Position numbers and translations under genes: made by a program
Shown here: one piece after another, positions 24,902-36,099 of the stretch
How the letters are laid out: every line of letters starts with the position of its first letter
Position numbering within the stretch: the stretch's first letter is position 1
Source of the DNA: Nonomuraea thailandensis
GTDB taxonomy: Bacteria; Actinomycetota; Actinomycetes; Streptosporangiales; Streptosporangiaceae
Length of the DNA: 64,000 bases
Direction: 5' to 3'
Assembly: GCF_024172165.1 (NCBI RefSeq)
Contig: NZ_JAMZEB010000002.1
Location: forward strand, 4,795,501-4,859,500
Notes under the pieces: generated by a model
Told to the model about the DNA's origin: nothing
Database searches by the model: none
Seen by the model: only the letters and a program-made list of their open reading frames with translations

Positions 24902-26380
24902 TCAAAACGACACGACCGCCGTGGCGTAAGCGTCGATGACGACAGGTTCGCCAGGTCGCGCCGATGACCTCACCGGCTCGCTCGCCCCGCTGCCGGCGCC
25001 CGTCTGCTCGACCTGGCCGGGATGCCCGTCTGCGGCGGAGATGGCGATGGCGACGGGATCGGCCGTCTTGTTCACGAGGAGGAGTTTGCGATCATTGTCC
25101 GCCGTGACGAAGCCCTGAGCGTGGATTCGGCTGTCGGGATAGCCGAACATGCCGGTAGTCGTGGTCACGAGCGAGTCGCCGGGAGCGAAGTGGCGGAGCA
25201 GCAGTTGGAGAGCCCGGTATCGGGCGTTGGGCGCGCCGCTGTCCCAGTCGATGAGCGTCGTGCCGGGGATCATGCCCGGGTAGTCCATGAACTCCGCGAT
25301 GCCGACGAGGTCCACTCCGAGTTCGACGAGCCGCGCCCACAGGTAGGACTGCATCGACGCGCTGAGCGCCCAGTACTCCTCCGGGATCGTCGGGGCCGGG
25401 TTCATCAGGTCCGGAGGGTATGACCCTAGTTCGTTGATGAAGGTCCGGGTCCCGGGTGCGAGCCGGCGGCGGACGGCGTCGATGTGGCGTACTTGGTCGA
25501 GGAACGCCTCCGCCTGGGCGAAGAAGAGCCCACGCCAGTGCTCATAGGGGGCGTTACCGTGCTCCGAGATCGGGTTGATGATCTCGGGGAAGGCGTAGAA
25601 GTGATAGGAGAACGCGTCCAGGGTGATGCCCTCGGCGTGGTTGGCCGCGTCGAGGAAGTGCCAGAAGTATTCCGGCTCGCGGGCGACCGGGCTCAGGGAC
25701 AACCCGATGAACTTCATCTCCGGGTCGAGAGGACGCAGCCGCTCCACGATGGCGTCGTAGAGCCGTGTGTACAGCGCGGGCGGGATGCGGTGCCCCATGT
25801 CGGGCTCGCACAGCACCTCCCAGTACGCGAAGCGGTAGTGGTGGCCTGATTCGTGCCACTGGCCGAGTTCGTCAGTGAAACCGCCGGCGATGTACCAGCT
25901 TGCGATCCGGTGGAAGTAGTCGGCGACCTCCTGCAACGTGGGGTCGCGCAGTTCGGTGCCCTGCTCGTAGTCCCAGTGGGTCTCGTAGGGGTCCTCCGCG
26001 ACCGCTACCGGCTCGGGAGTGACGAACATCCAGGCGGGGATCGTGGCGAAGTTCGCCACGACCGGCCTGCCCTGGGCCGCGTTCATGAAGTCCTCCACGA
26101 AGGGATCGAGGAGTTCGAAGTTCCACGACGTCTCATCGGCGGTGGGCGGAGTCAACGCGGGCACCGCCAAGCGGGGGTGGGAGTACCAGGGCAGGAAGCG
26201 TGCGAGATCGGCGTTGAGGTCGCGGAGCGCGTCGAACGCCTTGTCGTGGATCTGCGAACCGCGGCGCATCGGCGGGGCGGTCCACATGTGCGTGGTCAAC
26301 GTCGTGCGCGACACACCGGTCCTGGCGTTCCAGTCGAGGTGCACCTCGGTCGGCGGTGGCTGCGGAAGTTCGGTTGTCAC
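24902..26380 (-). CDS. GH39-like glycoside hydrolase
   Basis: A 492-residue protein resembling GH39 enzymes (beta-xylosidase/iduronidase type). A TIM-barrel pattern includes RFLPWYSHP, PVVANFATIPAWMF, YWEVLCEPDMG (a likely acid/base Glu in the cEP motif), LDAFSYHFYA and FINELGSYPPDL (a likely nucleophile Glu in NELG). A beta-rich C-terminal domain follows. There is no signal peptide, so it probably acts in the cytoplasm. GTG 26380 is chosen because AAGGAGAG lies 5-6 bases upstream. The substrate cannot be read from sequence. Confidence 0.8.
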   Translation of the reverse strand: MTTELPQPPPTEVHLDWNARTGVSRTTLTTHMWTAPPMRRGSQIHDKAFDALRDLNADLARFLPWYSHPRLAVPALTPPTADETSWNFELLDPFVEDFMNAAQGRPVVANFATIPAWMFVTPEPVAVAEDPYETHWDYEQGTELRDPTLQEVADYFHRIASWYIAGGFTDELGQWHESGHHYRFAYWEVLCEPDMGHRIPPALYTRLYDAIVERLRPLDPEMKFIGLSLSPVAREPEYFWHFLDAANHAEGITLDAFSYHFYAFPEIINPISEHGNAPYEHWRGLFFAQAEAFLDQVRHIDAVRRRLAPGTRTFINELGSYPPDLMNPAPTIPEEYWALSASMQSYLWARLVELGVDLVGIAEFMDYPGMIPGTTLIDWDSGAPNARYRALQLLLRHFAPGDSLVTTTTGMFGYPDSRIHAQGFVTADNDRKLLLVNKTADPVAIAISAADGHPGQVEQTGAGSGASEPVRSSARPGEPVVIDAYATAVVSF

Positions 26381-26445
26381 GGTCTCTCCTTCTGCCGGCT
26401 GCACGACGGTGTGAGTACCCCGCCGGATCACGCAAGCTGCGATAC

Positions 26446-26483
26446 TGTAGCTAGAGACATGTAGCTACATCGATGTATCTACA
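26446..26483. promoter_or_regulatory. Palindromic operator cluster, TGTAGCTACA type
   Basis: TGTAGCTACA (26460-26469), four bases, and TGTATCTACA (26474-26483) form a near-perfect 24-bp palindrome. A third half site, TGTAGCTA (26446-26453), lies 14 bp upstream. This is a TetR-style arrangement. It lies between the glycosidase start and the DUF418-like fragment and may control either. Confidence 0.65.
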
Positions 26484-26497
26484 TCATCGCCTTGGCG

Positions 26498-26637
26498 CAC
26501 GCGCCCATGTACCAGGCCGGTCGCCGAGGCGCGGCTTCCCTGGTGGATGGGCGAGCTCTCCCCCATGTTCGCGGCCCTGTTCGGCTACGGCCTGGTCCAG
26601 CTCGCCAACCGGCAGCTCGCCACGGGCAGAGGCCGGC
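26498..26637 (+). pseudogene. Fragment of a DUF418-type membrane protein
   Basis: The short stretch MGELSPMFAALFGYGLVQLA (from 26547) resembles the first helices of DUF418 membrane proteins, which often sit beside TetR regulators. The preceding SLVDGRA-like residues are in a different frame and the frame dissolves after 26637. It is a remnant next to the palindromic operator. Confidence 0.4.
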
Positions 26638-26839
26638 CGCAGGTTTGCACCGTACTGCGCCGTCGGAGTCGGCCAACCAGCGCGAACCAGCAGATCCTAA
26701 CGACGGATGTCCACCGAGGCCGGGGCACGAGGCCGGAACCCGGCCATGCCGACCCCGGCAGCCGGACCGACGGGCGTGGGACAGCGACGTCCACCCACGC
26801 CCGGTCAGGTGGCGTCCCGATCGGCAACACCTGGCCGGT

Positions 26840-27673
26840 CTAGGCATCAGGGATCACGGGTCGTCGGCGGCCCGTTGCCGTGAAGCTCAGCAGCAGTTCG
26901 CCGACCGTCGCGGGCGCTTCCAGCATGGGCAGGTGCCCGACGCCGGGCAGCAGCTCGACCCGGGCGTCCGGCACCGCGTCGTACTGGTGCGCCGACGACG
27001 GCTCCCAGCGTGGGTCGGCAGCGCCGAAGATCACCTGAACGGGCACCTGGAGGGCGGCCAGACGCTCGGGCATGCTCCGTTCGGCGATGTAGGCGGTGTT
27101 ACGGCGCAGCACCGTCCGCATCACGCGATAGGTGATGCCCCGTACGTCGGCGACCACGTCGTCCGGGAGGTCCACCGGGCGAACGGCCGTCGCGCTGATC
27201 CCCTTGCGGATCATCGCATCCGAACGCCTCGGCCACATGAGCGGGCCCAACGGCGGGGCCAGCAGCACCCGAAGAATGAACGGCTGCCGGAGGAGCGCAT
27301 CCGGACTCGGGCCGCTACTGATCAACGAAAGCGAACCGACGAGGTCGGGACGCTGCTCGGCGAGCGCGGTGGCGACGTAGCCGCCGCTGGAGTGCCCGGC
27401 CACGGCGACGTGACGAAGCCCATGGTCGTCCAGCAGCGCCGCCACCTGACCCGCCTGCGCGGGCACGTCGTACGACGGCGCGGGCGGGGACTGGCCGCAA
27501 CCCGGCAGGTCGACCCGGATGACGTGATGGCGGCCGGCCAGCGCCGGGACCACCGGACCCCAGAAACCGCCCGAGGCCCCCGACCCGTGGATGAGCAGCA
27601 ACGGCGGCGCCTGCCTCGGGCCGTCATGGACCACGTGCATCCCATGCGAGTGCTCAATGTCGTTTTCACTCAT
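26840..27673 (-). CDS. Alpha/beta hydrolase
   Basis: A 277-residue alpha/beta-hydrolase. It shows LLLIHGSGASGGFWGPV (oxyanion-hole HG), the nucleophile elbow GHSSGG near residue 105, an acid residue in FGAADPRWEP and the catalytic His in GVGHLPML. ATG 27673 lacks a Shine-Dalgarno site. It is supported by a conserved upstream element 35 bp away that is also found 35 bp ahead of the ABC-operon start at 31509. The substrate is unknown; the ABC context leaves room for an ester-type siderophore or lipid. Confidence 0.8.
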   Translation of the reverse strand: MSENDIEHSHGMHVVHDGPRQAPPLLLIHGSGASGGFWGPVVPALAGRHHVIRVDLPGCGQSPPAPSYDVPAQAGQVAALLDDHGLRHVAVAGHSSGGYVATALAEQRPDLVGSLSLISSGPSPDALLRQPFILRVLLAPPLGPLMWPRRSDAMIRKGISATAVRPVDLPDDVVADVRGITYRVMRTVLRRNTAYIAERSMPERLAALQVPVQVIFGAADPRWEPSSAHQYDAVPDARVELLPGVGHLPMLEAPATVGELLLSFTATGRRRPVIPDA

Positions 27674-27707
27674 AGGGAGACTGTGCACGGGCGGCCGGCC
27701 GGCCGTC

Positions 27708-27722
27708 TTGGACGAATGTTCC
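27708..27722 (-). promoter_or_regulatory. Shared operator-like motif, copy 1
   Basis: On the minus strand this reads GGAACATTCGTCCAA. The same 15-mer with one change lies at 31544-31558. Each copy is exactly 35 bp upstream of a start codon and is followed by a GC-rich palindromic stretch and an ACAGT. It is a candidate binding site for one common regulator. Confidence 0.6.
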
Positions 27723-27791
27723 CGCGGAGTCGAAAACCGGGGGTCGTCACCATGACGGCTGTACCAAGGCCGGAACACGGACCCGGCGGGC

Positions 27792-29503
<1,712 letters not shown>

Positions 29504-29507
<4 letters not shown>

Positions 29508-31333
29508 CGGGGCTCGTCTCCTCGCAGCAGGCCACCGTGGGTTTCGATCTCGTCGGATCGGTGGGATCGCCAGAACGCGGCGAACCTTCCGCCTCGGGTC
29601 AGCAGGTCGGCGGGCCTGCCGCGTTCGACGATCGCTCCGTCCTCCAGCACCACGACGGTGTCGGCGTCGGCGACCGTCTCCAGGCGGTGGGCGATGACGA
29701 GGATCGTGCGGTCGCCGTCCAGCATCGCCAGGGCCCGGCGGACCGCCTGTTCGGTCTGCGGGTCGGCGAAGGAGGTCGCTTCGTCCAGCACCAGCACGGG
29801 CGCGTCGGCCAGCAGTGCGCGGGCGATCGAGATCCGCTGCGCCTCGCCTCCGGACAGCTTGGCCTCTTCACCGAGCACCGTGTCGTATCCGCGCGGCAGT
29901 TGCAGGATGCGGTCATGGATGCCGGCCAGCCGGGCGGCGCGGATCACGTCGTCGCGGCCGGCCCGCGGCACCGCCAGCGCGATGTTGTCGGCGACCGAGG
30001 CGCGCAGCAGACGGACGTCCTGGAAGACGAAGGACACCTGCCGGTGCAGCTCCCGGCTGCCGATCTCGCGCAGATCGACGCCGCCGAGAAGGACCGAGCC
30101 GTGGGTGGGGTCGAAGAACCGCGGCAGCAGCTTGACCAGCGTGGACTTGCCGCTTCCCGACGGCCCGACGATCGCGGTGACCGTCCCCGGCTCCAGCACC
30201 AGGTCGATGCCGCGCAGCACCTCGTGACCGGCCCCCTCATCGACCTCGTAGGCGAAGCGGACGTCACGCAGCTCCACCCGGTGCCCCCGCGGCGGACGCG
30301 GGCGGGCGGGCTCGGGCAGTGGCCGGACCGCGAGCACGTCCCTGATCCGGCCGACCGCGCGACCGGCCGCCCGCAGGTCGTCGAAGCCGTGCCCGAGCGC
30401 CGCCACCGGAGCGGTCAGTCCCAGCCCGAGCAGCAGGAACGGCAGCAGATCCGCCGGCGCCAGGCCGCCGGAGGTGATCAGAGCCGTGCCGCCGGCCAGC
30501 ACGACCAGCAGCACGAACGGCGGCGACAGCGCCAGCTGCATCCCGGCGGCGACCACGGACATGCCGCGCACCCAGCGGGAGAAGATGCTGACGAAGTCGT
30601 CGGCGGCCGTCAGGAACGTGCGGTGGGCGCGCTCGCCTCCGCCGAACGCCTTGACCACCGAGATGCCTTGCACGAACTCGACGACGGAACTGGCGATCCG
30701 TCCCGACGCCGCGTCGTAGGCCTCCTGCTCGCGCGTCCTGGCGGGCAGCATCAGCAGCGGGACCAGCGCTATCGCCAGCACCACCGGGATCAGCGTGATC
30801 AGCGTGAGCCGCCGGTCGACGGTGAACAAGTAGATCAGCGACCCCAGCGGCACCACGAACGCGGCGACGAGCTCGCCGGGGGCGTGAGCGATGAACGGGT
30901 GCACGGCACTCACGTCCTCGCCCACCACCTTGGCCAGCTCGCCGGTGCGGCGCCGGGAGAACCAGCCGATCGGGACGCGTCCCAGCGACGCGGCCAGGTG
31001 CCGGCGGAACGTCAGTTGCACCCGGCTGTCGAGAACATGCCCGATTCCCGACGACGCCGCGGTGAACAGCAGCCGGACGAACAGGCCGGCCGCACCCGCG
31101 ATCACCACGGTCCAGACGTGCGCGTGGTCGATCGGGCCGGGCGACAGCAGGGCACGGCCCAGTTCGACGACCGCCAGCAGCGGGGCCAGACCCGCGAGCG
31201 CGCCGGCGACCTGCAGGATCACCACGGCCGCGAAACTCAGCAGATGGGGGCGCAACAGCCGTGTCATGCTCCGTCCCGCCGCGGAATCGGCATCCGGTTG
31301 CTCGATCGTCTGAGCGAGGTCGGTGGTGGTCAT
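29504..31333 (-). CDS. ABC exporter-type half transporter (IrtA/YbtP-like)
   Basis: A 609-residue fused permease-ATPase and the partner of the next gene. Membrane helices fill residues 25-290. The ATPase shows GPSGSGKST, LSGGEAQRISIARALL, VLVLDEATSF and a C-terminal H-loop (VIAHRL). ATG 31333 has a GGAGAAC site and overlaps the stop of a 59-codon upstream frame as ATGA, so it may be translationally coupled. The second ATPase of the pair carries a degenerate Walker-B tail (DEVTS against DEATS here), typical of heterodimers. Confidence 0.85.
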
Positions 31334-31509
31334 CGTTCTCCGGTCTTCGTCGATCTCGTCACGACCCGGCCCGTGGCCGAGCCGATGGTGGATGGAGGAC
31401 TCGAAGAGATCGATCGGGAGGACGAGTGCGGGGGCACGTGGGTGCCACCCTGGCACACGTAGACGTCCGCGTCGTCCAGGGCCAGGATCGTGCCGTCAGG
31501 AATGGTCAT
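31330..31509 (-). CDS. 59-residue leader ORF or hydrolase remnant coupled to the ABC operon
   Basis: An open frame with ATG 31509 whose stop overlaps the transporter start (ATGA). Its first 20 residues (MTIPDGTILALDDADVYVCQ) resemble the N-terminus of alpha/beta hydrolases. The rest is Ser/Thr-rich without a domain. There is no Shine-Dalgarno site. The upstream motif matches the one ahead of the hydrolase at 27673 at identical spacing. It is either a decayed hydrolase copy that left its promoter behind or a translated leader. Confidence 0.4.
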   Translation of the reverse strand: MTIPDGTILALDDADVYVCQGGTHVPPHSSSRSISSSPPSTIGSATGRVVTRSTKTGER

Positions 31510-31920
31510 GGGCCCACTGTCGCCGCCGGCGCGCGCCGGCGGATTGGACAAATGTTCCTCCAGCCGCGGCTCAGGGACGTCTTCGGGAGCGGAGTGCCCT
31601 GCCGGCCTGGCATTCCAGCGCGCCGGCAGGGTCGGCGGCCTGCGGCGACCCGCCACCGGACGTACGCGAAGCGGCCCTGTTGCCTGCGCCAGGGAGGACG
31701 CCGCGGCACCTGCCGCTGAGATCGGCGAGGCTCTGGAGAGTCTTGTGGGGAGGCGCGGCCGTGAACACCTGGAACGCCCGCCGTGCTGTCCTGGCCGGCC
31801 TGGTGCCGCGAGCGAGGCCCCTGCCCCGACACCGGCCTGGCCGCCTGTCCTGCGGCCAAGCCCGCGCCCTGCTGGACCGGCACACCGCGCTGGGCGGCCC
31901 CGGAACCGCTGGGACCTGCT
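31510..31920. other. Non-coding or decayed stretch with an operator
   Basis: Contains a perfect 20-bp GC palindrome (31523-31542) and the second copy of the shared operator motif. Beyond those I see only short overlapping frames of mixed origin and no supported gene. Confidence 0.45.
31544..31558 (-). promoter_or_regulatory. Shared operator-like motif, copy 2
   Basis: On the minus strand this reads GGAACATTTGTCCAA, differing at one base from copy 1 at 27708-27722. It is 35 bp upstream of ATG 31509, the same distance as copy 1 from ATG 27673. Confidence 0.6.
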
Positions 31921-32130
31921 CAAGCCTGAGTCGGTGACGCCGAGATCGTTGTAGAGGACGACGACGCGGCCGCGGTGGCCCTGGCGGGTGACGAGCTCGG
32001 CCAGGCGGGCAAGCATGGCCATGCTGTCCTTGCCCGCTGAGCAGGCGATGGCGATCTCGCCGATCGCGTCGGGGATGCTGGAGTCGCCCACGCGTTCATC
32101 GGGCAGCTCGACTTCCTCGTCGATGAGCGG
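31921..32130 (-). pseudogene. Fragment of a PAPS-reductase/ATP-PPase family gene
   Basis: Residues in one frame read IACSAGKDSMAMLARLAELV followed by VVVLYNDLG. These are the P-loop and second strand of phosphoadenosine-phosphosulfate reductase-like proteins (the usual SGGKDS is here SAGKDS). The frame then becomes meaningless, so only the N-terminal part survives, directly abutting a transposase remnant. Confidence 0.5.
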
Positions 32131-32229
32131 CCGGGGCGTGCGGATGGGTCGGCTGGGCGATGCGCGCGATGATGCCCGGGCCGCGTAGGAGGGTCCGTAG
32201 GTTGGGGGCGTAGCCCTGTCTCCGTGGAG

Positions 32230-32663
32230 CTTGCCCGGTCGGCGACGTCGTGGCGCGCGGCGGGAGTGAAGGGCGGGATGCTGCGCACCAGCGGTTTGCA
32301 GCGCGACACTGTCGTGGGGGTTGGCCGCGCTGAGCGTGACAGCGATGGCCAGACAGGTCCGTTCGGTGGATCTTCGACTCTTTCTTGCCGCGATCGTCGA
32401 GCTCGTCCAGCAGGATCCGGTACAGCCGGGCGCACGCCCTGGCGGTGCTTCCACCCGGTGAGGCGGCGGTGCACCCTCTGCCGGGAGGCGCCGAACACCG
32501 GCGGCGCCTGCCTCCACGTGCACCTGGTGATGGCCGCGTACACGATCGCCGCCGGGATCACCCGATCGTCTACCTGCCGCCGGGCACCACCTTGCGGGCG
32601 CGCCGGCCCCGGTGGGATCGCCCGCTGGAACAGCTTCCACCACTCATCAGGCGCCAACCGCAA
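32230..32663 (-). pseudogene. Decayed IS5-family transposase
   Basis: The start resembles IS5-type transposases: DEWWKLFQRAIPPGPARPQG, then RRQVDDRVI, TWRQAPPVFGASRQRVHRR and LTGWKHRQGV. Downstream pieces such as NPHDSVALQ and SRRAPRRRRPGK occur in other frames. Several frameshifts are needed, the catalytic region is not intact, and I find no terminal inverted repeats. Confidence 0.65.
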
Positions 32664-32778
32664 GGAATGCGTCCACGAACGAACTGACGATCAAGCCCTC
32701 GCGAATGAGGCACTGTCTCATCCAGGTAGCTGCGTTGCGGGAACGGATCGGCTGGTCGTGGACGGCGGATGGGCGGTC

Positions 32779-33996
32779 TCACGCTTGAGGTGGGGTCACG
32801 GCGTCAGGTGGCAGTCGGCGAGCCAAGCGGAGCAGTGCGAGCCCGGCCGACCCCACCAGAGCCGCCAGCGCCAGCCACAACAGCGCCGGCGCCGTACCGA
32901 GCAGCGCAGAGAAGCCGGCGGGTGCGAGGACCGCGGCCACGGCCCAGGTCTGCTGGTAGATGGCCAGGTAGCGGCCCCGCAGGGCGGGCGGTGCGGTGCC
33001 GGCCGCCAGTGCCCAGCTGGGTACGGTGTGCATGAGTTCGCCCAGGGTGAGGACGAGCGTGGCCACGACGAGCCCGCCGATGCGGGCGGTTCCGGCGGGG
33101 AGCAGCGCCGTAGCGGCGTAGGCGGTGCACGCCAGCATCATGATCAGGCCGCTCAGCGCCATGGCGTGCGTGCGGCGGGAGTGCCGCTGCCATCGCCGTA
33201 CCGGGAGCTGGCCTGCCGCGACGAGGACTGTGTTGATCGCGTAGAGGATGCCCAGCAGGGCGGGCGGGACGTCGAGCACCGTGACGGCGTACACCGGCAG
33301 CGCGACCGGAAGGATGAGGTGTATGAGGGTGTAGGCCTGTTCTGCCGCCACCAGGATGACGAAGGGCCGGTCGGCGAACACGTGCCGGTAGCCACCCGAA
33401 TCACGTGACCGCGGGGCGGACGTGGCCCGTCCTGACAGCACCAGGCATGCGGTCGCCAGGGCGAAGCTGGCCGCGTTCATCAGTGCGACGACCTCGAACC
33501 CGGTGGTGCCGGCGAGGGAGACCACTCCCGCCGACAGCAGGCCGCCCAGGCCGAAGGCGACGTTCCTGGCGGTGGCGAGGAGCGTGTACAGCCGGTCCCT
33601 GAGCGCGCCCTCGGCCAGTGCGGAGACGTAGCTGCCGGAGGCGGGGTAGTAGGCGCGGTCGCCGACCGCGATCAGGGCGGCGACGATGATCAGGGCCACG
33701 AACCCGTCCACGAGGGGATAGGCGGCGAAGGCCGCCGCCCGCAGCACGTACGTGGCCATCAGCACGCGGCGTGCGTCGAACCTGTCGATGAGGATGCCGG
33801 CCACCGGGTTGGCCGCCAGCCCCACGATGGCCGCCACGGTGACTCCGAGTCCGACGGTCGTCATGGGCAGTGCGGTCACCTTGTGGATGAACAACAGGGT
33901 CAGCGGCACGTACAGCCCGTTGCCGAGCGCGTCGACGAACATTCCCACCAGGAAGGGACGCACGCCGACGGTGCTCGTGAGAGAGGGGGAGGCCAT
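32779..33996 (-). CDS. MFS transporter
   Basis: A 405-residue membrane protein with twelve predicted helices of the major facilitator type. The loop 2-3 motif appears as NPVAGILIDRFDARRVLM and a helix-5 region as RNVAFGLGGLLSAG. It resembles drug/metabolite exporters of the DHA1 type. ATG 33996 is preferred; starts at 34032 and 34077 add residues without family character. It is divergent from an ECF41 sigma factor (125 bp apart), and the substrate is unknown. Confidence 0.82.
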   Translation of the reverse strand: MASPSLTSTVGVRPFLVGMFVDALGNGLYVPLTLLFIHKVTALPMTTVGLGVTVAAIVGLAANPVAGILIDRFDARRVLMATYVLRAAAFAAYPLVDGFVALIIVAALIAVGDRAYYPASGSYVSALAEGALRDRLYTLLATARNVAFGLGGLLSAGVVSLAGTTGFEVVALMNAASFALATACLVLSGRATSAPRSRDSGGYRHVFADRPFVILVAAEQAYTLIHLILPVALPVYAVTVLDVPPALLGILYAINTVLVAAGQLPVRRWQRHSRRTHAMALSGLIMMLACTAYAATALLPAGTARIGGLVVATLVLTLGELMHTVPSWALAAGTAPPALRGRYLAIYQQTWAVAAVLAPAGFSALLGTAPALLWLALAALVGSAGLALLRLARRLPPDAVTPPQA

Positions 33997-34121
33997 GTGA
34001 TCAGTGTTGTCGGGTGGCTGTTCGGATGGCATCGGCCGAAGGTCTGAGGGCAGGCCGTCCCTGGTCCTAGGTCTCAAGCCCGGTCCCTGGGGTGAGCGGC
34101 CCCGCCGGTTAGCATCGGCAC

Positions 34122-35027
34122 GTGGATCTGCTGGGAGCGGGTGCGGAGGAGCGGCCGCGGACGCCGGTGGGTGTGTTCGAGGAGCAGCGGCCCCGGTTGT
34201 TCGCTCTGGCCTATCGGCTGCTCGGCTCGGCTGCCGAGGCCGAGGACCTGGTGCAGGAGACGTTCCTGCGCTGGAGCCGAGCCGACCGGGTCGAGGTGCC
34301 GGCCGCCTGGCTGACCACGGTGATCACCAATCTGTGCCTGAACCAGCTCGCTTCCGCGCGGCGGCAGCGCGAGAGCTATGCGGGGCCGTGGCTGCCCGAG
34401 CCGGTGCTCACCGGCGCCGGCGCGCTCGGGCCTCTGGAGACCGTGGAGCAGCGCGAGTCGGTGTCGCTGGGCCTGCTGGTCCTGCTGGAGCGCCTGAGCC
34501 CGGCCGAGCGGGCCGTGTTCGTGCTGCGTGAGGCGTTCGGGTACAGCCACGCCGAGGTCGGTGACATTCTCGGCTTTGACGAGGCGCGCTCCCGGCAGCT
34601 CCACCGCCGGGCGAGGGGACATCTCGGCGAGGCCCGCAAGCGTTTCGACGCCGGCCGTGAGCAGCACCGCCGCATCGTCGAGACTTTCATGGCCGCGACC
34701 GTGCGCGGTGACGTGGCAGGGCTGGAACGCTTGCTCGCCGCCGACGTGGTCGCCTGGGCGGACGGTGGCGGGTCGACCGCGGCACGGCGGCCCTTGTCCG
34801 GACGTGAGCGGGTCCTGCGTTATCTGGGCGGCCTCGGCATCCGGCCGGAGGCGGCCGCGGTGACGGCTGCGGTCGCGGAGGTCAACGGGGAATTCGCGGT
34901 GCTCTTGTGGCACGAGGGTGTGCTGCGTGCTGTCATGGCCGTGGAGATCGGCGACGGGCGGATCAGCGCCGTGCGGACGCTGATGAACCCGGCCAAGCTC
35001 GCGTTCGCGGCCGCTCAGCTTGTGTGA
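34122..35027 (+). CDS. ECF41-type sigma factor with SnoaL-like C-terminus
   Basis: A 301-residue sigma factor. Region 2 reads RLLGSAAEAEDLVQETFLRW and region 4 is in FVLREAFGYSHAEVGDILG. The C-terminal 110 residues (from about 190) form the SnoaL-like domain that regulates ECF41 sigma factors in cis. GTG 34122 has no ribosome binding site, but TAGCAT lies eight bases upstream, so a leaderless transcript is plausible. ECF41 factors usually neighbour a COE gene (carboxymuconolactone decarboxylase, oxidoreductase or epimerase); here an oxidoreductase follows and an AhpD-like gene is close by. Confidence 0.88.
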   Translation: MDLLGAGAEERPRTPVGVFEEQRPRLFALAYRLLGSAAEAEDLVQETFLRWSRADRVEVPAAWLTTVITNLCLNQLASARRQRESYAGPWLPEPVLTGAGALGPLETVEQRESVSLGLLVLLERLSPAERAVFVLREAFGYSHAEVGDILGFDEARSRQLHRRARGHLGEARKRFDAGREQHRRIVETFMAATVRGDVAGLERLLAADVVAWADGGGSTAARRPLSGRERVLRYLGGLGIRPEAAAVTAAVAEVNGEFAVLLWHEGVLRAVMAVEIGDGRISAVRTLMNPAKLAFAAAQLV

Positions 35028-35099
35028 CGACGCTCACACCGGTGGCTGTCACGAATCGGGCGGTTGGCCGGTTCAAGTGGGGACTCGATCGGAGGAACC

Positions 35100-36092
35100 A
35101 TGACGAAGCGCATCGTGGTGCTGGGCGCCGGTTACGCCGGGCTGGGCGCCGCCAAGCGGGCCGCCCGGCGGCTGCGCGGCACTGATGTCCGGGTGACGCT
35201 GGTGAACGTGAGCGACCGGTTCGTGGAACGAGTGCGGCTCCACCAGCTCGCGGCCGGGCAGGAGCTTGCTGACCTGCCTTTGCGCGGCCTGCTCGACGGC
35301 ACCGGTGTGCAGCTGATGGTGGCCGGGGTGACGGGGATCGACCTCGGGGCGCGAATCGTGCGGCTGGCCGCGGCGCCGTACGAGGTGGGCTACGACGTGC
35401 TGGTCTACGCGCTCGGCAGCGGCGCCGACGTGCACGCGGTGCCGGGAGCGGCCGAGCACGCGTTCACTCTCGCGGGCGAGGAGGAGGCGGTCGTGTTGCG
35501 GTCCCGTCTGGCCGAGGCTCGTTCGGTCGCCGTGGTGGGCGGAGGGCTGACCGGGATCGAGGCCGCGGCCGAGTTCAAGGAGGCGCATCCGCGGCTGGAG
35601 GTTCAGCTGATCTCCGCCGGTCCTGTCGGAGACGGGCTCGTCGCCAGGGCCCGAGGCCATCTGCATCGCGTCTCCGGCCTGGCCGCAGATTCGGGACTGG
35701 CCACGGACGAGCAGGGCCGCATGCTGGTGGATCCGAGCCTCCGCTCGCTCTCGCACCCTGAGGTGTTCGGGATCGGGGACGCCGCGGCGGCGCGGACCGC
35801 GGGCGGGATCTCGCGGATGTCCTGCCAGACCGGCCTGCCGATGGGCCTGCACGCGGGTGATGCGGTAGCTCGGCTGGTGGCCGGGCAGGACCCGCGTCCT
35901 GTGCGGATCCGCTCCGTGTGGCAGCACATCAGTCTGGGGCGCCGCGACGGTGTCACCCAGTTCTCCCGTGCCGATGACAGTCCGCTCGGGCCCGTCCTGA
36001 CCGGCGGGGTCGCCGCGCGCTACAAGGAGCTCGTCATTCGCGGCACCGTCTGGAGGATGTGCCACCCCGGGCCTCACCGCCCGGGGGTGTGA
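35100..36092 (+). CDS. NDH-2-like FAD oxidoreductase with internal deletion
   Basis: A 330-residue NAD(P)H dehydrogenase/AIF-type flavoprotein. The FAD motif VVLGAGYAGLGAAKR is at residue 6, a second nucleotide-binding motif VAVVGGGLTGIEAAAEF is near 142, and PEVFGIGDAAAAR closes the FAD fold. Between ARGHLHRVSG and ATDEQGRMLVD about 35 residues seem to be missing, the segment that normally carries DG..L.ADGEV and the following VVW..G strand. The protein is therefore shorter than relatives. A GGAGGAAC site supports ATG 35100. Its place after ECF41 fits the COE pattern. Activity is doubtful. Confidence 0.8.
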   Translation: MTKRIVVLGAGYAGLGAAKRAARRLRGTDVRVTLVNVSDRFVERVRLHQLAAGQELADLPLRGLLDGTGVQLMVAGVTGIDLGARIVRLAAAPYEVGYDVLVYALGSGADVHAVPGAAEHAFTLAGEEEAVVLRSRLAEARSVAVVGGGLTGIEAAAEFKEAHPRLEVQLISAGPVGDGLVARARGHLHRVSGLAADSGLATDEQGRMLVDPSLRSLSHPEVFGIGDAAAARTAGGISRMSCQTGLPMGLHAGDAVARLVAGQDPRPVRIRSVWQHISLGRRDGVTQFSRADDSPLGPVLTGGVAARYKELVIRGTVWRMCHPGPHRPGV

Positions 36093-36099
36093 TGGATCT

